DNA from: Streptomyces sp. NBC_01260
GTDB taxonomy: Bacteria; Actinomycetota; Actinomycetes; Streptomycetales; Streptomycetaceae
Assembly (NCBI RefSeq): GCF_036226405.1
Contig: NZ_CP108464.1
Span: 6,386,001-6,450,000, forward strand
Direction of reading: 5' to 3'
Length of the DNA: 64,000 bases
A program made the translations under genes and the position numbers. Every line of letters starts with the position of its first letter. Positions within the stretch are counted from its first letter, which is position 1. Below, in pieces: positions 27,514-37,637 of the stretch. The notes beneath the pieces are model-generated. The model had not been told where the DNA came from, did no database searches, and was given only the letters and a program-made list of their open reading frames with translations.

Positions 27514-27527
27514 ACTGACTGGTCAGT
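27514..27527 (-). promoter_or_regulatory. Palindromic TetR-type operator
   Basis: ACTGAC-TG-GTCAGT is a perfect 6-2-6 inverted repeat, 20 bases upstream of the ABC ATPase start, of the kind bound by TetR proteins and probably by the TetR encoded at the end of this operon. Confidence 0.6.
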
Positions 27528-27659
27528 GCAAAAAGGTAGCCTGAACTCGCGATCGAAGCAAAACCCCAGGTCAGGCGGTGATCGAAGCCGATTGTCAGTG
27601 GTGGCCGTCACGATGGATACAGACGGCCACGAAGCCGTTACGAGACAGGAGGTTCTGTC

Positions 27660-28184
27660 ATGGCCCACTCGTCCGCAGCAGCCGCTCCGCGACGCCGCGC
27701 AGACGGCCCTGCCCCCTCACCGACCGGTCCGGCGCACGATGTCCACCCCGTTCTCCGGCGCGCCACGGCGCCGCCCGCCGCTCTCGATCTCCTCGCCCAG
27801 GCCCACGCCGGCCTCGAAGAGGCAGCTGTTCTCGACGTGCCCAACGAGCGGTATGCCACCGCCCACCTCGCCGCGCTGCGCGCCGCCGCCGCGGTCCTCG
27901 CCGTCCGGGGGCGCCCCGAGACCTCGCGGCGGCGCCGGGAGAGGATCCGCAGCGCCTGGGAGGTCCTCCCGGAAATCGCCCCCGAGCTGACCGAGTGGAG
28001 CGCGCTGTTCGCCTCGGGTGCCCGGCGGCGGGCCCGTGCGGAAGCGGGCATACCCGGAGCGGCCGGCCGGCGCGACGCGGACGACCTGCTGCGGGACGCG
28101 GCCATGTTCCTGCGCCTGGTGGAGCGGCTGCTGGTCCTCCAGCCGGTGCTTCCGCAGCCCCGCGGTGAGCGGCCCGACGAGTGA
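27660..28184 (+). CDS. SAV_6107-type HEPN domain protein
   Basis: A 174-residue helical protein. After a 40-residue Pro/Ala-rich N-terminus, the LLAQAHAGLEEAAVLDVPNERYATAHLAALRAAAAVL stretch (about 44-80) and a later helical pair match the HEPN family named after SAV_6107. Some HEPN proteins are RNases; the RxxxxH catalytic motif is not evident here (the helix reads RYATAH, with different context), so RNase activity is not claimed. GGAGGT precedes the ATG. Followed after 103 bases by the methyltransferase gene. Confidence 0.72.
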   Translation: MAHSSAAAAPRRRADGPAPSPTGPAHDVHPVLRRATAPPAALDLLAQAHAGLEEAAVLDVPNERYATAHLAALRAAAAVLAVRGRPETSRRRRERIRSAWEVLPEIAPELTEWSALFASGARRRARAEAGIPGAAGRRDADDLLRDAAMFLRLVERLLVLQPVLPQPRGERPDE

Positions 28185-28287
28185 GGACGGCGCGGGCGGC
28201 GTGAGGCAATAGGGTGGTCGGGACCTATCACCTGCGCTGTTCACGCTCCGCCGTCAGCGGCGGCACCGTGCCGAGGAGACAACTGCC

Positions 28288-29046
28288 GTGTCGGACCAGC
28301 TGCGCCCCCGCGCCTCCCTCCGTACCGCCGTGGTCTGGGAGGTCCTCAAGGACGCCCTCGACCGTCAGGTCAAGGCGACCGGCAGGGACGCCCTGGACGT
28401 ACTGGACACCGGCGGCGGCACGGGCAACTTCGCCGTACCGGTGGCCCGCCTCGGCCACCGGGTCACCGTCGTCGACCCCAGCCCCAACGCGCTCTTCGCG
28501 CTGGAGCGCCGCGCCGCCGAGGCCGGCGTCGCCGACCGTGTCCGCGGTGTCCAGGGCGACATCCTCGGCCTGTTCGACGTGGTCGAGCGCGGTGGCTACG
28601 ACGCGGCGCTCTGCCACGGCGTCCTGGAGTACGTGGACGACCCCGCCGAGGGCGTACGGAACGCGGTCGACGCGCTCCGCCCGGCAGGTGCCCTCAGCCT
28701 GCTCGCCGCCGGGCTGGGCGGCGCGGTCCTGGCCCGTGCGCTCGCCGGTCACTTCACCGAGGCCAGGCAGGCGCTCAGCGACCCGGCGGGCCGCTGGGGC
28801 GACGGCGACCCGATGCCCCGGCGGTACACGGCGGAGCAGCTCACCGAGCTGGTCTCGGCGGCCGGTGTCGAGGTCGGCGCGGTCCACGGTGTACGCGTCT
28901 TCGCGGACCTCGTACCGGGCGTCCTGGTGGACACCGAGCCCGGTGCGATGGAAGCCCTGCTCAAGCTGGAGACGGCGGCTGCCGAACTGCCCGCTTTCCA
29001 CGCGGTGGCGACCCAGCTGCACGTTCTGGGCACCAAGCCCGCCTGA
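28288..29046 (+). CDS. SAM-dependent methyltransferase
   Basis: A 252-residue class I methyltransferase with motif I VLDTGGGTGNFAVPVARLGH (about residues 38-58), acidic motif II VVDPSPNALFALERR and post-motif ALCHGVLEYVDDPAEGV. The C-terminal half carries PGVLVDTEPGAMEALLKLE. GTG start at 28288 follows GAGGAGA. The fold is clear, but the substrate is unknown. The same neighbour order (methyltransferase, DUF3040, then division genes) recurs in actinomycetes, as far as recalled. Confidence 0.85.
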   Translation: MSDQLRPRASLRTAVVWEVLKDALDRQVKATGRDALDVLDTGGGTGNFAVPVARLGHRVTVVDPSPNALFALERRAAEAGVADRVRGVQGDILGLFDVVERGGYDAALCHGVLEYVDDPAEGVRNAVDALRPAGALSLLAAGLGGAVLARALAGHFTEARQALSDPAGRWGDGDPMPRRYTAEQLTELVSAAGVEVGAVHGVRVFADLVPGVLVDTEPGAMEALLKLETAAAELPAFHAVATQLHVLGTKPA

Positions 29047-29330
29047 GGCACCGGCCCTATCACGCCGCTAGCGCGGCTGATCAGCAACGCAGCCGCAGAC
29101 GGAGTACGGCCCAGCAGCCCCGATCGGGGCCTCGGCCCCGTATGATCGGGGGACACCATCCGGCATGACGGATCGGAGGTTGGGGAATCAACGCCTCAGC
29201 AGCTGAGCCGTCGTGGCGGCCCGGACTGGCTGATTGGCAATGAGGGCGGGTTTCACGGGGACGATTCCCTGCCTATCCTGGAAGGGCCGCATACCGGCCG
29301 CCCCCCGCGGCCGACGACGAGGAGGACTCC
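29047..29330. other. Intergenic region between methyltransferase and DUF3040 genes
   Basis: A 284-base gap. A TATGAT hexamer near 29141 within CCCCGTATGATCGGGG could be a -10. CTCAGCAGCTGAG forms a small hairpin near 29192. An open stretch (QQLSRRGGPDWLIGNEGGF in one frame) runs toward the next gene but has no start codon and poor third-position GC, so it is not called as a gene. Confidence 0.35.
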
Positions 29331-29729
29331 GTGCCGCTCTCGGAGCACGAGCAGCGAATGCTCGAGCAAATGGAGCGAGCGCTGTACGCCGAAGATCCCA
29401 AGTTCGCGACAGCGCTCGAGGGAAGCGGGCTGCGTACGTACACCCGGCGACGGGTCTACCAGGCAGTTGCTGGCTTCCTGGTGGGTATCGCGCTCCTCAT
29501 GGCCGGAATGGTCGCCCAGCAGATCTGGATCAGCGTGGTGGGGTTCCTCGTCATGCTGGGCTGCGCGGTGCTCGCGGTCACCGGTTGGCGCAAAGCGCCC
29601 AAGCCCGGTGAGCAACAGACAGCCGGAACCGGTGGCGGGGGCGAGCGTCGACAGCCCAAACAGCGCCGGACCGTGATGAACCGGATCGAGCAGCGGTGGC
29701 AGCGTCGCCGCGATGAGCAGGGCCATTAA
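29331..29729 (+). CDS. DUF3040 membrane protein
   Basis: A 132-residue protein beginning MPLSEHEQRMLEQMERALYA, the hallmark of DUF3040. It has two transmembrane segments (AVAGFLVGIALLMAGMVAQ and WISVVGFLVMLGCAVLAVTG) and a basic, Arg/Gln-rich C-terminus (QRRTVMNRIEQRWQRRRDEQ). GTG start, GAGGAGGA upstream. Function is unknown; the family lies beside the division cluster in many actinobacteria, which hints at an envelope role. It ends at a very strong terminator. Confidence 0.88.
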   Translation: MPLSEHEQRMLEQMERALYAEDPKFATALEGSGLRTYTRRRVYQAVAGFLVGIALLMAGMVAQQIWISVVGFLVMLGCAVLAVTGWRKAPKPGEQQTAGTGGGGERRQPKQRRTVMNRIEQRWQRRRDEQGH

Positions 29730-29746
29730 GAGCTTCGGACACTGAT

Positions 29747-29786
29747 GTGTGAGGGGCGGTCGCATTTCTGCGACCGCCCCTCACAC
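29747..29786 (+). terminator. Intrinsic terminator after the DUF3040 gene
   Basis: GTGTGAGGGGCGGTCGCA (29747-29764) pairs exactly with TGCGACCGCCCCTCACAC (29769-29786) around TTTC, an 18-bp stem. Confidence 0.9.
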
Positions 29787-29834
29787 GTGAGTCCGCGCCG
29801 GGGCGCCGGCCGGGCGGTGTGCTTTCGATCGCCG

Positions 29835-29895
29835 GGCGGGCCGGAGGAGACGCCGCAAACCCCTGGCGGGCCGGAAGAACCCCTGGGCGGGCCGG
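29835..29895. repeat. Three copies of GGCGGGCCGG
   Basis: The decamer occurs at 29835-29844, 29865-29874 and 29886-29895; the last two lie in a longer repeat (ACCCCTGG-GCGGGCCGG with one length difference). The tract is downstream of both convergent genes and probably has no function beyond weak hairpins. Confidence 0.5.
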
Positions 29896-29902
29896 CCACA
29901 GC

Positions 29903-29931
29903 GTCCGGGTGGGCTCGCAGCCCACCCGGAC
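29903..29931 (-). terminator. Terminator of the moxR-DUF58-transglutaminase operon
   Basis: GTCCGGGTGGGCT (29903-29915) and AGCCCACCCGGAC (29919-29931) are exact reverse complements with a CGC loop, 11 bases past the transglutaminase stop on the minus strand. Confidence 0.78.
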
Positions 29932-29941
29932 ACCGGGCGGG

Positions 29942-32350
29942 TCAGCCCTCCTGGCGGGACGGGCGTCGCAGCCAGGCGGGGCGTCGGGGCATGCTCCATC
30001 TGGCGGTCAGGGCTGCCCGGCGATCCGAGGCCGCCCACACCACCCGAATGGCCGATCGCGGAGCCATGACCGCGCGGAGCCGGGTGAACCGGCCGACGGA
30101 GGCCCGCAGCGCGGTCCGTACCGCCCGCACATCCTCCGAAAGCCCTGCCTCGGGCCGCGGCTCCGGCGCGTAGAGCGCCTGCTCCACCGCTCCCGCCACC
30201 CGGTGGACCGCCTCGGCCCCCTCGGTGTCGAGGTGCCCCAGCCGCACGATCCGGGCCGCGGCCCTGCGCGGGGTCAGCGACTCGTCCGGGGCGATGCCGT
30301 GGTCCCACGCCGTGTCGGTGATCTCCCGCCAGGCCGCCAGCGTTCTGGCGGTGGCGTCGCCCGGCGTACGCCCGGCGGAGAAGCTCAGCCTGCGGGCCCG
30401 GGCCCTGATCCGCCAGAGCATCGGCAGCGACGGCAGCAGCAGTACGAGCAGCACCAGCAGGGTCACGCCGAGCACCGTGCCCGCCGGCGTCCCCGAATCC
30501 GTCGGCCCCACCGCTCCCGGAGCCACCGTGCTGCCGCACTCGCCCTGCTTGCGCAGCTGCGGCGGGCAGCTGTCCGAGGCGGACGGGGCGACCGGCGTCG
30601 CGGCCGACGCGCCCGTCTCCGGGCGGGCCGGATCGGCCGGATCGCCGGAAGGGGCGTCCGGCAGGGTGTACGACGGCACGGTGCCACGCGTCGGCGTCGG
30701 CTCGAAGCGGGTCCAGCCGATGCCCTCGAAATACAGTTCCGGCCAGGCGTGCGCGTCGCGCAGCCCGACCGACATCGAACCGTCCGACTGCGCGGTACCG
30801 GGAGTGAAGCCGACGGCGACCCTGGCCGGGATTCCGAGCGTCCGGGCCATCGCGGCCATCGTGAAGGAGAAGTGGACGCAGAAGCCCTGCTTGTCCTTGA
30901 GGAAGCGGCCGATCGCCGCGCTGCCGGTGCCGGAGTTCACCGAGGTGTCGTAGGTGAACCCGCCGTCCGAGGCGAAGTAGTCCTGCAGCTTCACCGCCTG
31001 CTCGTAGGCGGTACCGGCGCCCCGCGTCACCCTGTCGGCCGTCTCCTTGACCACCTTCGGCAGTGAGCCGGGCACCCGGGTGTACTCGCGCTGGAGGGCG
31101 GCCGGGGCCGGTCCCGCGTTGGCGAGCTGGTCCGACGTCGGCTGTACGACCAGGCTGGAGACCTCGTACTGCGCCCCCTGGGTCGTCTCCCCGTCGTCAC
31201 CGACCAGGGTGCGGCCCTCCGACTCGTACCGCCAGCGCCCGCCGACCCTGACCTCGGTCGCCGGATAGGGGAGGGGCAGATAGGTCTGCCGGTAGGAACG
31301 GGACGCGGAGATGTTCGAGCTGATCTCCGTGACCGCGACCTCCGGGGACAGACCCCCGGGGCTCGGAAGCCGCTTGGGCACGTCCTTCAGCCGGCGGGTC
31401 GACGCCCGCCATTCGTTTCCGTTGAACTGGTCCAGCGCCAGGATGCGCAGATAGAAGTCCTGCGGACTGTTCGAGTTGGTGCGGTACGACATCACCTGCC
31501 GGTTCTCCGGCTGGTTGAGGTTGTTCTGCAGGGAGACCAGCGGGTTCACCGCGGAGATGGTGCCGCCACCGCCCCCTCTGCCGTTGCCGGCCCCCGTGCC
31601 GGCCAGCAGACCGCTGTCGAGAGCGGGCAGCGCCGCGGGTACGGCCAGGGCGATTCCCAGGGCCAGCGCGCCGATGCGGCGCCCCGTGCGCACCGGGGCC
31701 AGCGCCCCGCCGCCCGAGAGGCTGCCACCGGCCGGGCCGCCGCTGGGCCGGGCCGCTCCGGCGAAGACCCGCCCCCACTGGGAGAGCCGGTCGCGCCCCT
31801 CGGCCAGCAGCAGGAGCAGATAGCCGCAGGCGGCGAGGAGGAACCACAGCCAGTCCGCGCCGCCGTCCGACAGCCCGGCCGCGACGGAGTACAGAGCCAG
31901 CAGGGGCAGCCCGGCCGGCGCGGCACTGCGGAACGTCACCGCCAGCACGTCCACCGCCAGACCGACCAGCAGCACACCGCCCACCAGCATCAGCCGGATG
32001 CCCGCCGTGGCCGGCGCCGGAATCGCGTACCGGCCGACGTCATCGGCCCCCGCGGACAGCAGATCCACGAGCAGCCGTACGGACTGCGGACCCGGCAGGA
32101 ACCCCGCCACCGCCTGCTCCCGGGCGAACGCCACGGTCAGCAGCACCAGCGTGACCAGCATCTGCGCGACGACGGTCAGCAGCCGAGGCAGCGGCACCCG
32201 GCGGCTGAGCGCACCCACCCCGAACTGGATGGCCAGCAGGAACGCGGCCTGCACCATCCAGCTGACCGGGTCGACCAGCGGCAGCATCGAACATGCCGCC
32301 ATCAGCGTCGCCGCAAAGGCGCACAGCGCCAGCCGACCACGACCGCTCAT
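29942..32350 (-). CDS. TgpA-like membrane transglutaminase (DUF3488/transglutaminase-like)
   Basis: An 802-residue membrane protein. Five or six N-terminal helices occupy about residues 8-200. An extracytoplasmic transglutaminase core follows with catalytic Cys in GFCVHFSFTMAAMAR, His in LRDAHAWPELYF and Asp/Glu in WTRFEPTP. A Pro/Ser-rich stretch, a further helix (GTVLGVTLLVLLVLLLPSLP) and a cytoplasmic DUF4129-like domain end it. Start ATG 32350 has GAGGGG seven bases upstream; GTG 32374 overlapping the DUF58 gene is a less likely alternative. Third gene of the operon. Substrate is unknown; the family acts in the envelope. Confidence 0.9.
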   Translation of the reverse strand: MSGRGRLALCAFAATLMAACSMLPLVDPVSWMVQAAFLLAIQFGVGALSRRVPLPRLLTVVAQMLVTLVLLTVAFAREQAVAGFLPGPQSVRLLVDLLSAGADDVGRYAIPAPATAGIRLMLVGGVLLVGLAVDVLAVTFRSAAPAGLPLLALYSVAAGLSDGGADWLWFLLAACGYLLLLLAEGRDRLSQWGRVFAGAARPSGGPAGGSLSGGGALAPVRTGRRIGALALGIALAVPAALPALDSGLLAGTGAGNGRGGGGGTISAVNPLVSLQNNLNQPENRQVMSYRTNSNSPQDFYLRILALDQFNGNEWRASTRRLKDVPKRLPSPGGLSPEVAVTEISSNISASRSYRQTYLPLPYPATEVRVGGRWRYESEGRTLVGDDGETTQGAQYEVSSLVVQPTSDQLANAGPAPAALQREYTRVPGSLPKVVKETADRVTRGAGTAYEQAVKLQDYFASDGGFTYDTSVNSGTGSAAIGRFLKDKQGFCVHFSFTMAAMARTLGIPARVAVGFTPGTAQSDGSMSVGLRDAHAWPELYFEGIGWTRFEPTPTRGTVPSYTLPDAPSGDPADPARPETGASAATPVAPSASDSCPPQLRKQGECGSTVAPGAVGPTDSGTPAGTVLGVTLLVLLVLLLPSLPMLWRIRARARRLSFSAGRTPGDATARTLAAWREITDTAWDHGIAPDESLTPRRAAARIVRLGHLDTEGAEAVHRVAGAVEQALYAPEPRPEAGLSEDVRAVRTALRASVGRFTRLRAVMAPRSAIRVVWAASDRRAALTARWSMPRRPAWLRRPSRQEG

Positions 32351-32360
32351 GACCGTCCCC

Positions 32361-33745
32361 TCATGACCAACCACTGGAGAAACCTGTCGTACCGCCCGTC
32401 GCGCCGCCCACGGCGGCGGACTGCGTCAGCGAACCCAGATGGCTCGCCTGCTGCCACAGCCGGGCGAGATCCGTTCCGGGCCTCACCGCAACCGCCGTCC
32501 ACCCCGACTCGCGCAGCAGCCGCAGCCGCCGCTCGGACGCCGCCTCGGTGGCGGGCGACTCACCGTGCACCCAGGCGGCGCTGTCCAGCACGAACGCGAC
32601 GGCACCACCGCTGCGCTGCCGCATCCGGGCGGCCACGGCCGCCTGCTCCTCGTCCAGGTCGCCGAGGAAGGCGATCAGCAGGCCCTCGTTGCCGCCGCGC
32701 AGCACGTCGTACGCACGGGAGAGACCGCCCCCGTCGGAGTGGTCGACGACGGCGAGGGTGTCCATCATCAGCCCGGCCGCGGCCGCGGAGTCCTGGCCGG
32801 AGCCGGCGAAACCGCCCGACCCCTCACTCGGGAGCGCGCTGCCCTCGTCCGTCAGCAGCCGGACCGCGAAGCCCCGTTCCAGCATGTGCACCAGCGCGGA
32901 GGCGGCCCCCGATACGGCCCACTCGAACGCCGAGTCGGGCCCGGTCCCCTGATACGCGATCTGCCGGGTGTCCAGGAGCACCGTGCATCTGGCCCGCTGC
33001 GGCTGCTCCTCGCGGCGCACCATCAGCTCGCCGTAGCGCGCGGTGGAGCGCCAGTGGACGCGGCGCAGATCGTCGCCGTGCCGGTAGCCGCGCGGGATCA
33101 CGTCGTCCTCGCCGGCCAGCGCCAGCGACCGCTGCCGCCCCTCGCCGTACCCGGAGGACTCGCCCGCCAGCCGCACCGGCGGCAGCGGTTCGGTCCGCGG
33201 GATGACGACGAGCGTGTCGTACGCGCTGAACGAACGCGTCAGCTCGCACATCCCGAACGGATCGCTCAGCCGCAGCTGCAGCGGACCGAGCGGATAGCGC
33301 CCCCGCAGATCGGACTGCACCCGGTAGGAGACCTCGCGCCGGCCGCCCGCCTCGACCCGGTCCAGGACGAAGCGGGGCCGTGGACCGAGTACGTAGGGCA
33401 CCCGGTCCTGGAGCATCAGCAGACCGGTGGGCAGCCGCGAGATGTTGTCCATCCGCAGATGGACCCGCGCCTCGGTGCCCGCGGGCACCCGGGACGGCGA
33501 GAGCCGCCGGGTGCCCGCGACCCGGTAGCGGGTCCGGAAGAGCACCGTCACGCAGACCAGCGGCAGCACGGCGAGGAGCAGTCCGACGCGCAGCAGGTCC
33601 CCCTGGCCCAGCACATACGCACAGGCCGCGGCGGCGATACCGGCCGCGAGGAAGGACCGTCCGCGCGTGGTCAGCCCGCTCAGCGCGGCCCGCAGACCGC
33701 CCTTGTCGTCGCTGTCGTCCATCGCGGTTGCCCCCCCGGCGCTCA

Positions 33746-33746
<1 letters not shown>
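32361..33746 (-). CDS. DUF58 domain protein
   Basis: A 461-residue protein with two N-terminal helices (SFLAAGIAAAACAYVLGQ and RVGLLLAVLPLVCVTVLF) and a C-terminal DUF58 region holding YRHGDDLRRVHWRSTAR, which resembles a von Willebrand A-like fold. It partners MoxR AAA proteins in many bacteria. Its ATG overlaps the moxR stop as ATGA, and its stop is 10 bases from the transglutaminase start, so the three are one unit. The tail is Gly/Thr/Ser rich. Confidence 0.88.
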
Positions 33747-34795
<1,049 letters not shown>

Positions 34796-34826
34796 CCGGC
34801 CCTCCTCGGCCCTGCCCCACGCTCAC

Positions 34827-34866
34827 CAGGAGCACGGGATTCCCCTGTCACGGGCCGGTGCTCCTG
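34827..34866 (-). terminator. Possible terminator between carbonic anhydrase and moxR
   Basis: CAGGAGCAC (34827-34835) pairs with GTGCTCCTG (34858-34866) across a 22-base loop. It would end carbonic anhydrase transcription or lie in the moxR leader; the large loop makes it weak. Confidence 0.3.
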
Positions 34867-35037
34867 TGCGGCCCGGCCCACCCCGAAATACGGACACCTC
34901 GCCTGACGACGTCCGACGGGGTGTCACACCCGCATTCTTGTTGCCGTTACCGCTTCGTGTCACTTGCCTGGGACAACTGGGGCCGATATGTCGGGTTGGG
35001 TCGGCTTTTTTGATGCCCGGCGGAGACCTTCCGGAGG

Positions 35038-35601
35038 TCAGGAAGCCGGAAAGATCTCGCGCAGCAGACCGGTGGTCACATCGAAGACGAAGCCGCGCAC
35101 GTCATCGCTGTGCAGCAGGAACGGCGACGTGCGGACGCGCTGCATCGACTGCCGCACATCCTGGTCCGCGTCGCTGTACGCCTCCACGGCCCAGACGGGG
35201 CGCTGGCCGACCTCCCCCTCGAGCTCCTGACGGAACTCCTCGGTGATCGACTCCATACCGCAGTTCGTGTGGTGGATCAGTATCACGCTGCGGGTGCCGA
35301 GGGCCCGCTGGCTGATCGTCAGTGAGCGGATCACGTCGTCGGTGACCACGCCGCCCGCGTTGCGGATGGTGTGGCAGTCGCCGAGCGCCAGGCCGAGCGC
35401 CTTGTGCAGGTCGAGCCGGGCGTCCATGCAGGCGACCACGGCGACGCGCAGCACCGGCTTCGCGTCCATGCCGGGATCGCTGAACTCGGAGGCGTACTCG
35501 ACGTTCGCCTCGACGAGGCGGTCGGTGACCGTGCCGCCGGTGCCGGCCCGGCCGGTGACGGGAACGGACGGCTCGGCAGGAGAATGCGCGGAAGTCGACA
35601 T
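35038..35601 (-). CDS. Beta-class carbonic anhydrase
   Basis: A 187-residue zinc enzyme interconverting CO2 and bicarbonate. Ligands and active-site pair are present: Cys58-Met-Asp60-Ala-Arg62, then His111-Thr-Asn-Cys114, with RNAGGVVTDDVIRSL in between. The ATG at 35601 (MSTSAHSP) was preferred to a longer frame from 35691, whose extra residues do not look like the family. It is alone on its strand, divergent from the division cluster. The stop overlaps a small palindrome (35025-35039). Confidence 0.9.
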   Translation of the reverse strand: MSTSAHSPAEPSVPVTGRAGTGGTVTDRLVEANVEYASEFSDPGMDAKPVLRVAVVACMDARLDLHKALGLALGDCHTIRNAGGVVTDDVIRSLTISQRALGTRSVILIHHTNCGMESITEEFRQELEGEVGQRPVWAVEAYSDADQDVRQSMQRVRTSPFLLHSDDVRGFVFDVTTGLLREIFPAS

Positions 35602-36003
35602 GGACAAGACGTTAGCCCGGGTCGGCCGCTCCGGCGTGGCGTGGAAGCGGACAAAGAACGTCAACGGTGTTTGTTGTGAGGTAACCCACAAGCCTCACAC
35701 TCGGTCACCCGACCGGGTGAACAAAAGGGAGGGACGACGCGCTGCCGGGTTGATTGATCGGGAATCGATCGAATGGCAGGGTGGGCCAAGACCGCCTGCC
35801 GGTCGGTCTAAAGTGACGGGAAGTTACCGACACCCTGCACATTCCGAAGTTTCCCCGTGTGCGCGGCGTACGTACGGCCCGGCCCTCTCCCGCCCGCCGG
35901 TCGGCTGACGCCACTTCCCCGGCGCCGGCGGACCTCCCCTTCGCGAGCGGGCGGGGACCAGGCCGTACGTGCCGCCACCCGGGACCTGAGCCTGAGAGGG
36001 CGC
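35602..36003. other. Divergent promoter region upstream of the dcw cluster
   Basis: 402 bases without a gene; no mraZ is present. Seen are TCACCC-GACC-GGGTGA (35705-35720) and a possible promoter TTGATC (35754-35759), 17 bases, CAGGGT (35777-35782) reading toward rsmH. An ATCGATCG-rich stretch adjoins it. The last 180 bases could form a long 5' leader of the rsmH mRNA. Confidence 0.4.
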
Positions 36004-36969
36004 ATGAGCCAGACCCGACACGTCCCGGTGATGCTCCAGCGGTGCCTGGACCTGTTGGCCCCGGCTCTTGAGGCACCGGGACCGCAGCCGCCCGTGGTCG
36101 TCGACTGCACGCTGGGCCTCGGCGGACACAGCGAGGCGCTGCTCTCCGCCTTCCCCACCGCCCGGCTGATCGCGCTGGACCGGGACAAGGAGGCGCTGCG
36201 CCTCTCGGGCGAGCGCCTCGCCCCCTACGGCGACCGCGCCACACTGGTGCACGCCGTCTACGACGAACTGCCCGAGGTGCTCGACCGGCTCGGCGTCCCC
36301 AAGGTCCAGGGGATCCTGTTCGACCTCGGTGTCTCCTCCATGCAGCTGGACGAGGCCGACCGCGGATTCGCGTACGCCCAGGACGCCCCGCTCGACATGC
36401 GGATGGACCAGTCGACCGGCATGGGTGCGGCCGAGGTGCTCAACACCTATCCGCCCGGCGAACTGGTCCGGATCCTGCGGGCGTACGGCGAGGAGAAGCA
36501 GGCCAAGCGGATCGTCTCCGCCGTCGTCCGCGAGCGCGAGAAGGAACCCTTCAGCAACAGTGCCAGGCTCGTCGAGCTGATCCGTGACTCGCTGCCGCAG
36601 GCCGCCAAGCGCACCGGCGGCAACCCCGCCAAACGCACCTTCCAGGCGCTGCGCATCGAGGTCAACGGCGAGCTCAGCGTGCTGGAACGGGCGATCCCGG
36701 CCGCTGTGCGGAGCCTCGCCGTCGGCGGGCGCATCGCCGTCCTCTCGTACCACTCGCTGGAGGACCGGCTGGTCAAGCAGGTGTTCGCGGCGGGCGCCGC
36801 CAACACCGCCCCGGCCGGGCTGCCGGTCGTCCCCGAGCGCTACCAGCCCCGGCTGAAGCTGCTCACCCGGGGCGCCGAGCTGCCCACCGAGGAGGAGGTC
36901 GCCGAGAACCGGCGCGCCGCCCCCGCCCGGCTGCGTGGCGCCCAGCGGATCCGGGCGGAGGAGCGATGA
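36004..36969 (+). CDS. rsmH: 16S rRNA (cytosine1402-N4)-methyltransferase
   Basis: A 321-residue SAM enzyme (MraW) that methylates C1402 of 16S rRNA; first gene of the dcw cluster. Family motifs: [16 protein letters not shown] site [75 protein letters not shown] and [14 protein letters not shown]. The ATG at 36004 fits the family start; earlier in-frame codons give an Arg-rich non-homologous extension. The stop overlaps the ATG of a tiny ORF that leads to ftsL. Confidence 0.95.
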   Translation: MSQTRHVPVMLQRCLDLLAPALEAPGPQPPVVVDCTLGLGGHSEALLSAFPTARLIALDRDKEALRLSGERLAPYGDRATLVHAVYDELPEVLDRLGVPKVQGILFDLGVSSMQLDEADRGFAYAQDAPLDMRMDQSTGMGAAEVLNTYPPGELVRILRAYGEEKQAKRIVSAVVREREKEPFSNSARLVELIRDSLPQAAKRTGGNPAKRTFQALRIEVNGELSVLERAIPAAVRSLAVGGRIAVLSYHSLEDRLVKQVFAAGAANTAPAGLPVVPERYQPRLKLLTRGAELPTEEEVAENRRAAPARLRGAQRIRAEER

Positions 36970-37022
36970 GCCCTTGGAGCCCCGGTGCGCGGACACGCCC
37001 CAGGGACGGGGCGGTGCGGTGA
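36966..37022 (+). CDS. 18-codon coupling ORF between rsmH and ftsL (tentative)
   Basis: ATG at 36966 overlaps the rsmH TGA as ATGA, and its own TGA at 37020-37022 overlaps the ftsL GTG as GTGA. It encodes [18 protein letters not shown]. The exact overlaps at both ends suggest a ribosome relay rather than a functional peptide. Chance cannot be excluded for a frame this short. Confidence 0.35.
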   Translation: MSPWSPGARTRPRDGAVR

Positions 37023-37633
37023 GCAAAGCGGCCGGGCAGCTGAAAGGGCGTGCCGCACGGCTCACCCGGCTGATGCCGGCCGGGCCGAGCAACGCGGCCC
37101 GGACCCCCTTCGTCCTGCTGGTGGTCCTGCTCCTGGGCGGCGGCCTGATCACCCTGCTCCTGCTGAACTCCGCGCTCAACGAAGGATCGTTCCGGCTGAG
37201 CGAGCTGAAGAAGCGGACCACGGACCTCACCGACGAGCAGCAGGCGCTCCAGCGCGATGTCGACAGCTCCGCCGAGCCCGACGCCCTGGCCCGCCGGGCC
37301 AGGGAACTGGGCATGGTCCCCGGCGGCAGCCCCGTCTTCCTGGGCCCCGACGGCACGGTCCGGGGCGTTCCCTCGGCCGCCACCGCCGGGCCGGCCCCCG
37401 CACCGCCGCAGAAGACCCCCGCACCGCCGCAGACCCCCGCACCGCCGCCGCGGACCACCGCGAGCCCGGCGGCGCTCTCCGGTTCGCCCGGCCCCACCCC
37501 TCCGGGCGGCGCGGCGGGCACGCCCGCCGCCACACCGAGTACGTCCGCGTCGGGCGCCGACGCGGCCGGGCCGAGCGGATCGACGACCACTCGTACCCCG
37601 GCAGACCAGCCCTCCACGAGCCCCGGCAGGTGA
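37019..37633 (+). CDS. ftsL: Cell division protein FtsL (septum formation initiator-like)
   Basis: A 204-residue bitopic protein of the divisome, recruiting with FtsB/FtsQ the FtsW-FtsI synthase. Residues 31-54 are a membrane helix (TPFVLLVVLLLGGGLITLLLL). A coiled coil follows (SELKKRTTDLTDEQQALQRD), then the conserved ARRARELGMVPGGSPVFLGPDG. About 80 residues of Pro/Ala/Thr/Ser-rich outer tail end it, with PPQ/PAPP repeats. GTG at 37019 gives the short cytoplasmic start seen in relatives. It is four bases from the ftsI start. Confidence 0.88.
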   Translation: MSKAAGQLKGRAARLTRLMPAGPSNAARTPFVLLVVLLLGGGLITLLLLNSALNEGSFRLSELKKRTTDLTDEQQALQRDVDSSAEPDALARRARELGMVPGGSPVFLGPDGTVRGVPSAATAGPAPAPPQKTPAPPQTPAPPPRTTASPAALSGSPGPTPPGGAAGTPAATPSTSASGADAAGPSGSTTTRTPADQPSTSPGR

Positions 37634-37637
37634 CGCA

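Noticed and set aside
29174..29330. Small gene in the gap before the DUF3040 gene
   Set aside because: No start codon with a ribosome binding site, and third-position GC is well below that of neighbouring genes.
35809..35834. WhiG-type sporulation promoter (TAAA...CCGA) upstream of rsmH
   Set aside because: Spacing is about 13 rather than 15-16 bases and only CCGA of the -10 matches.
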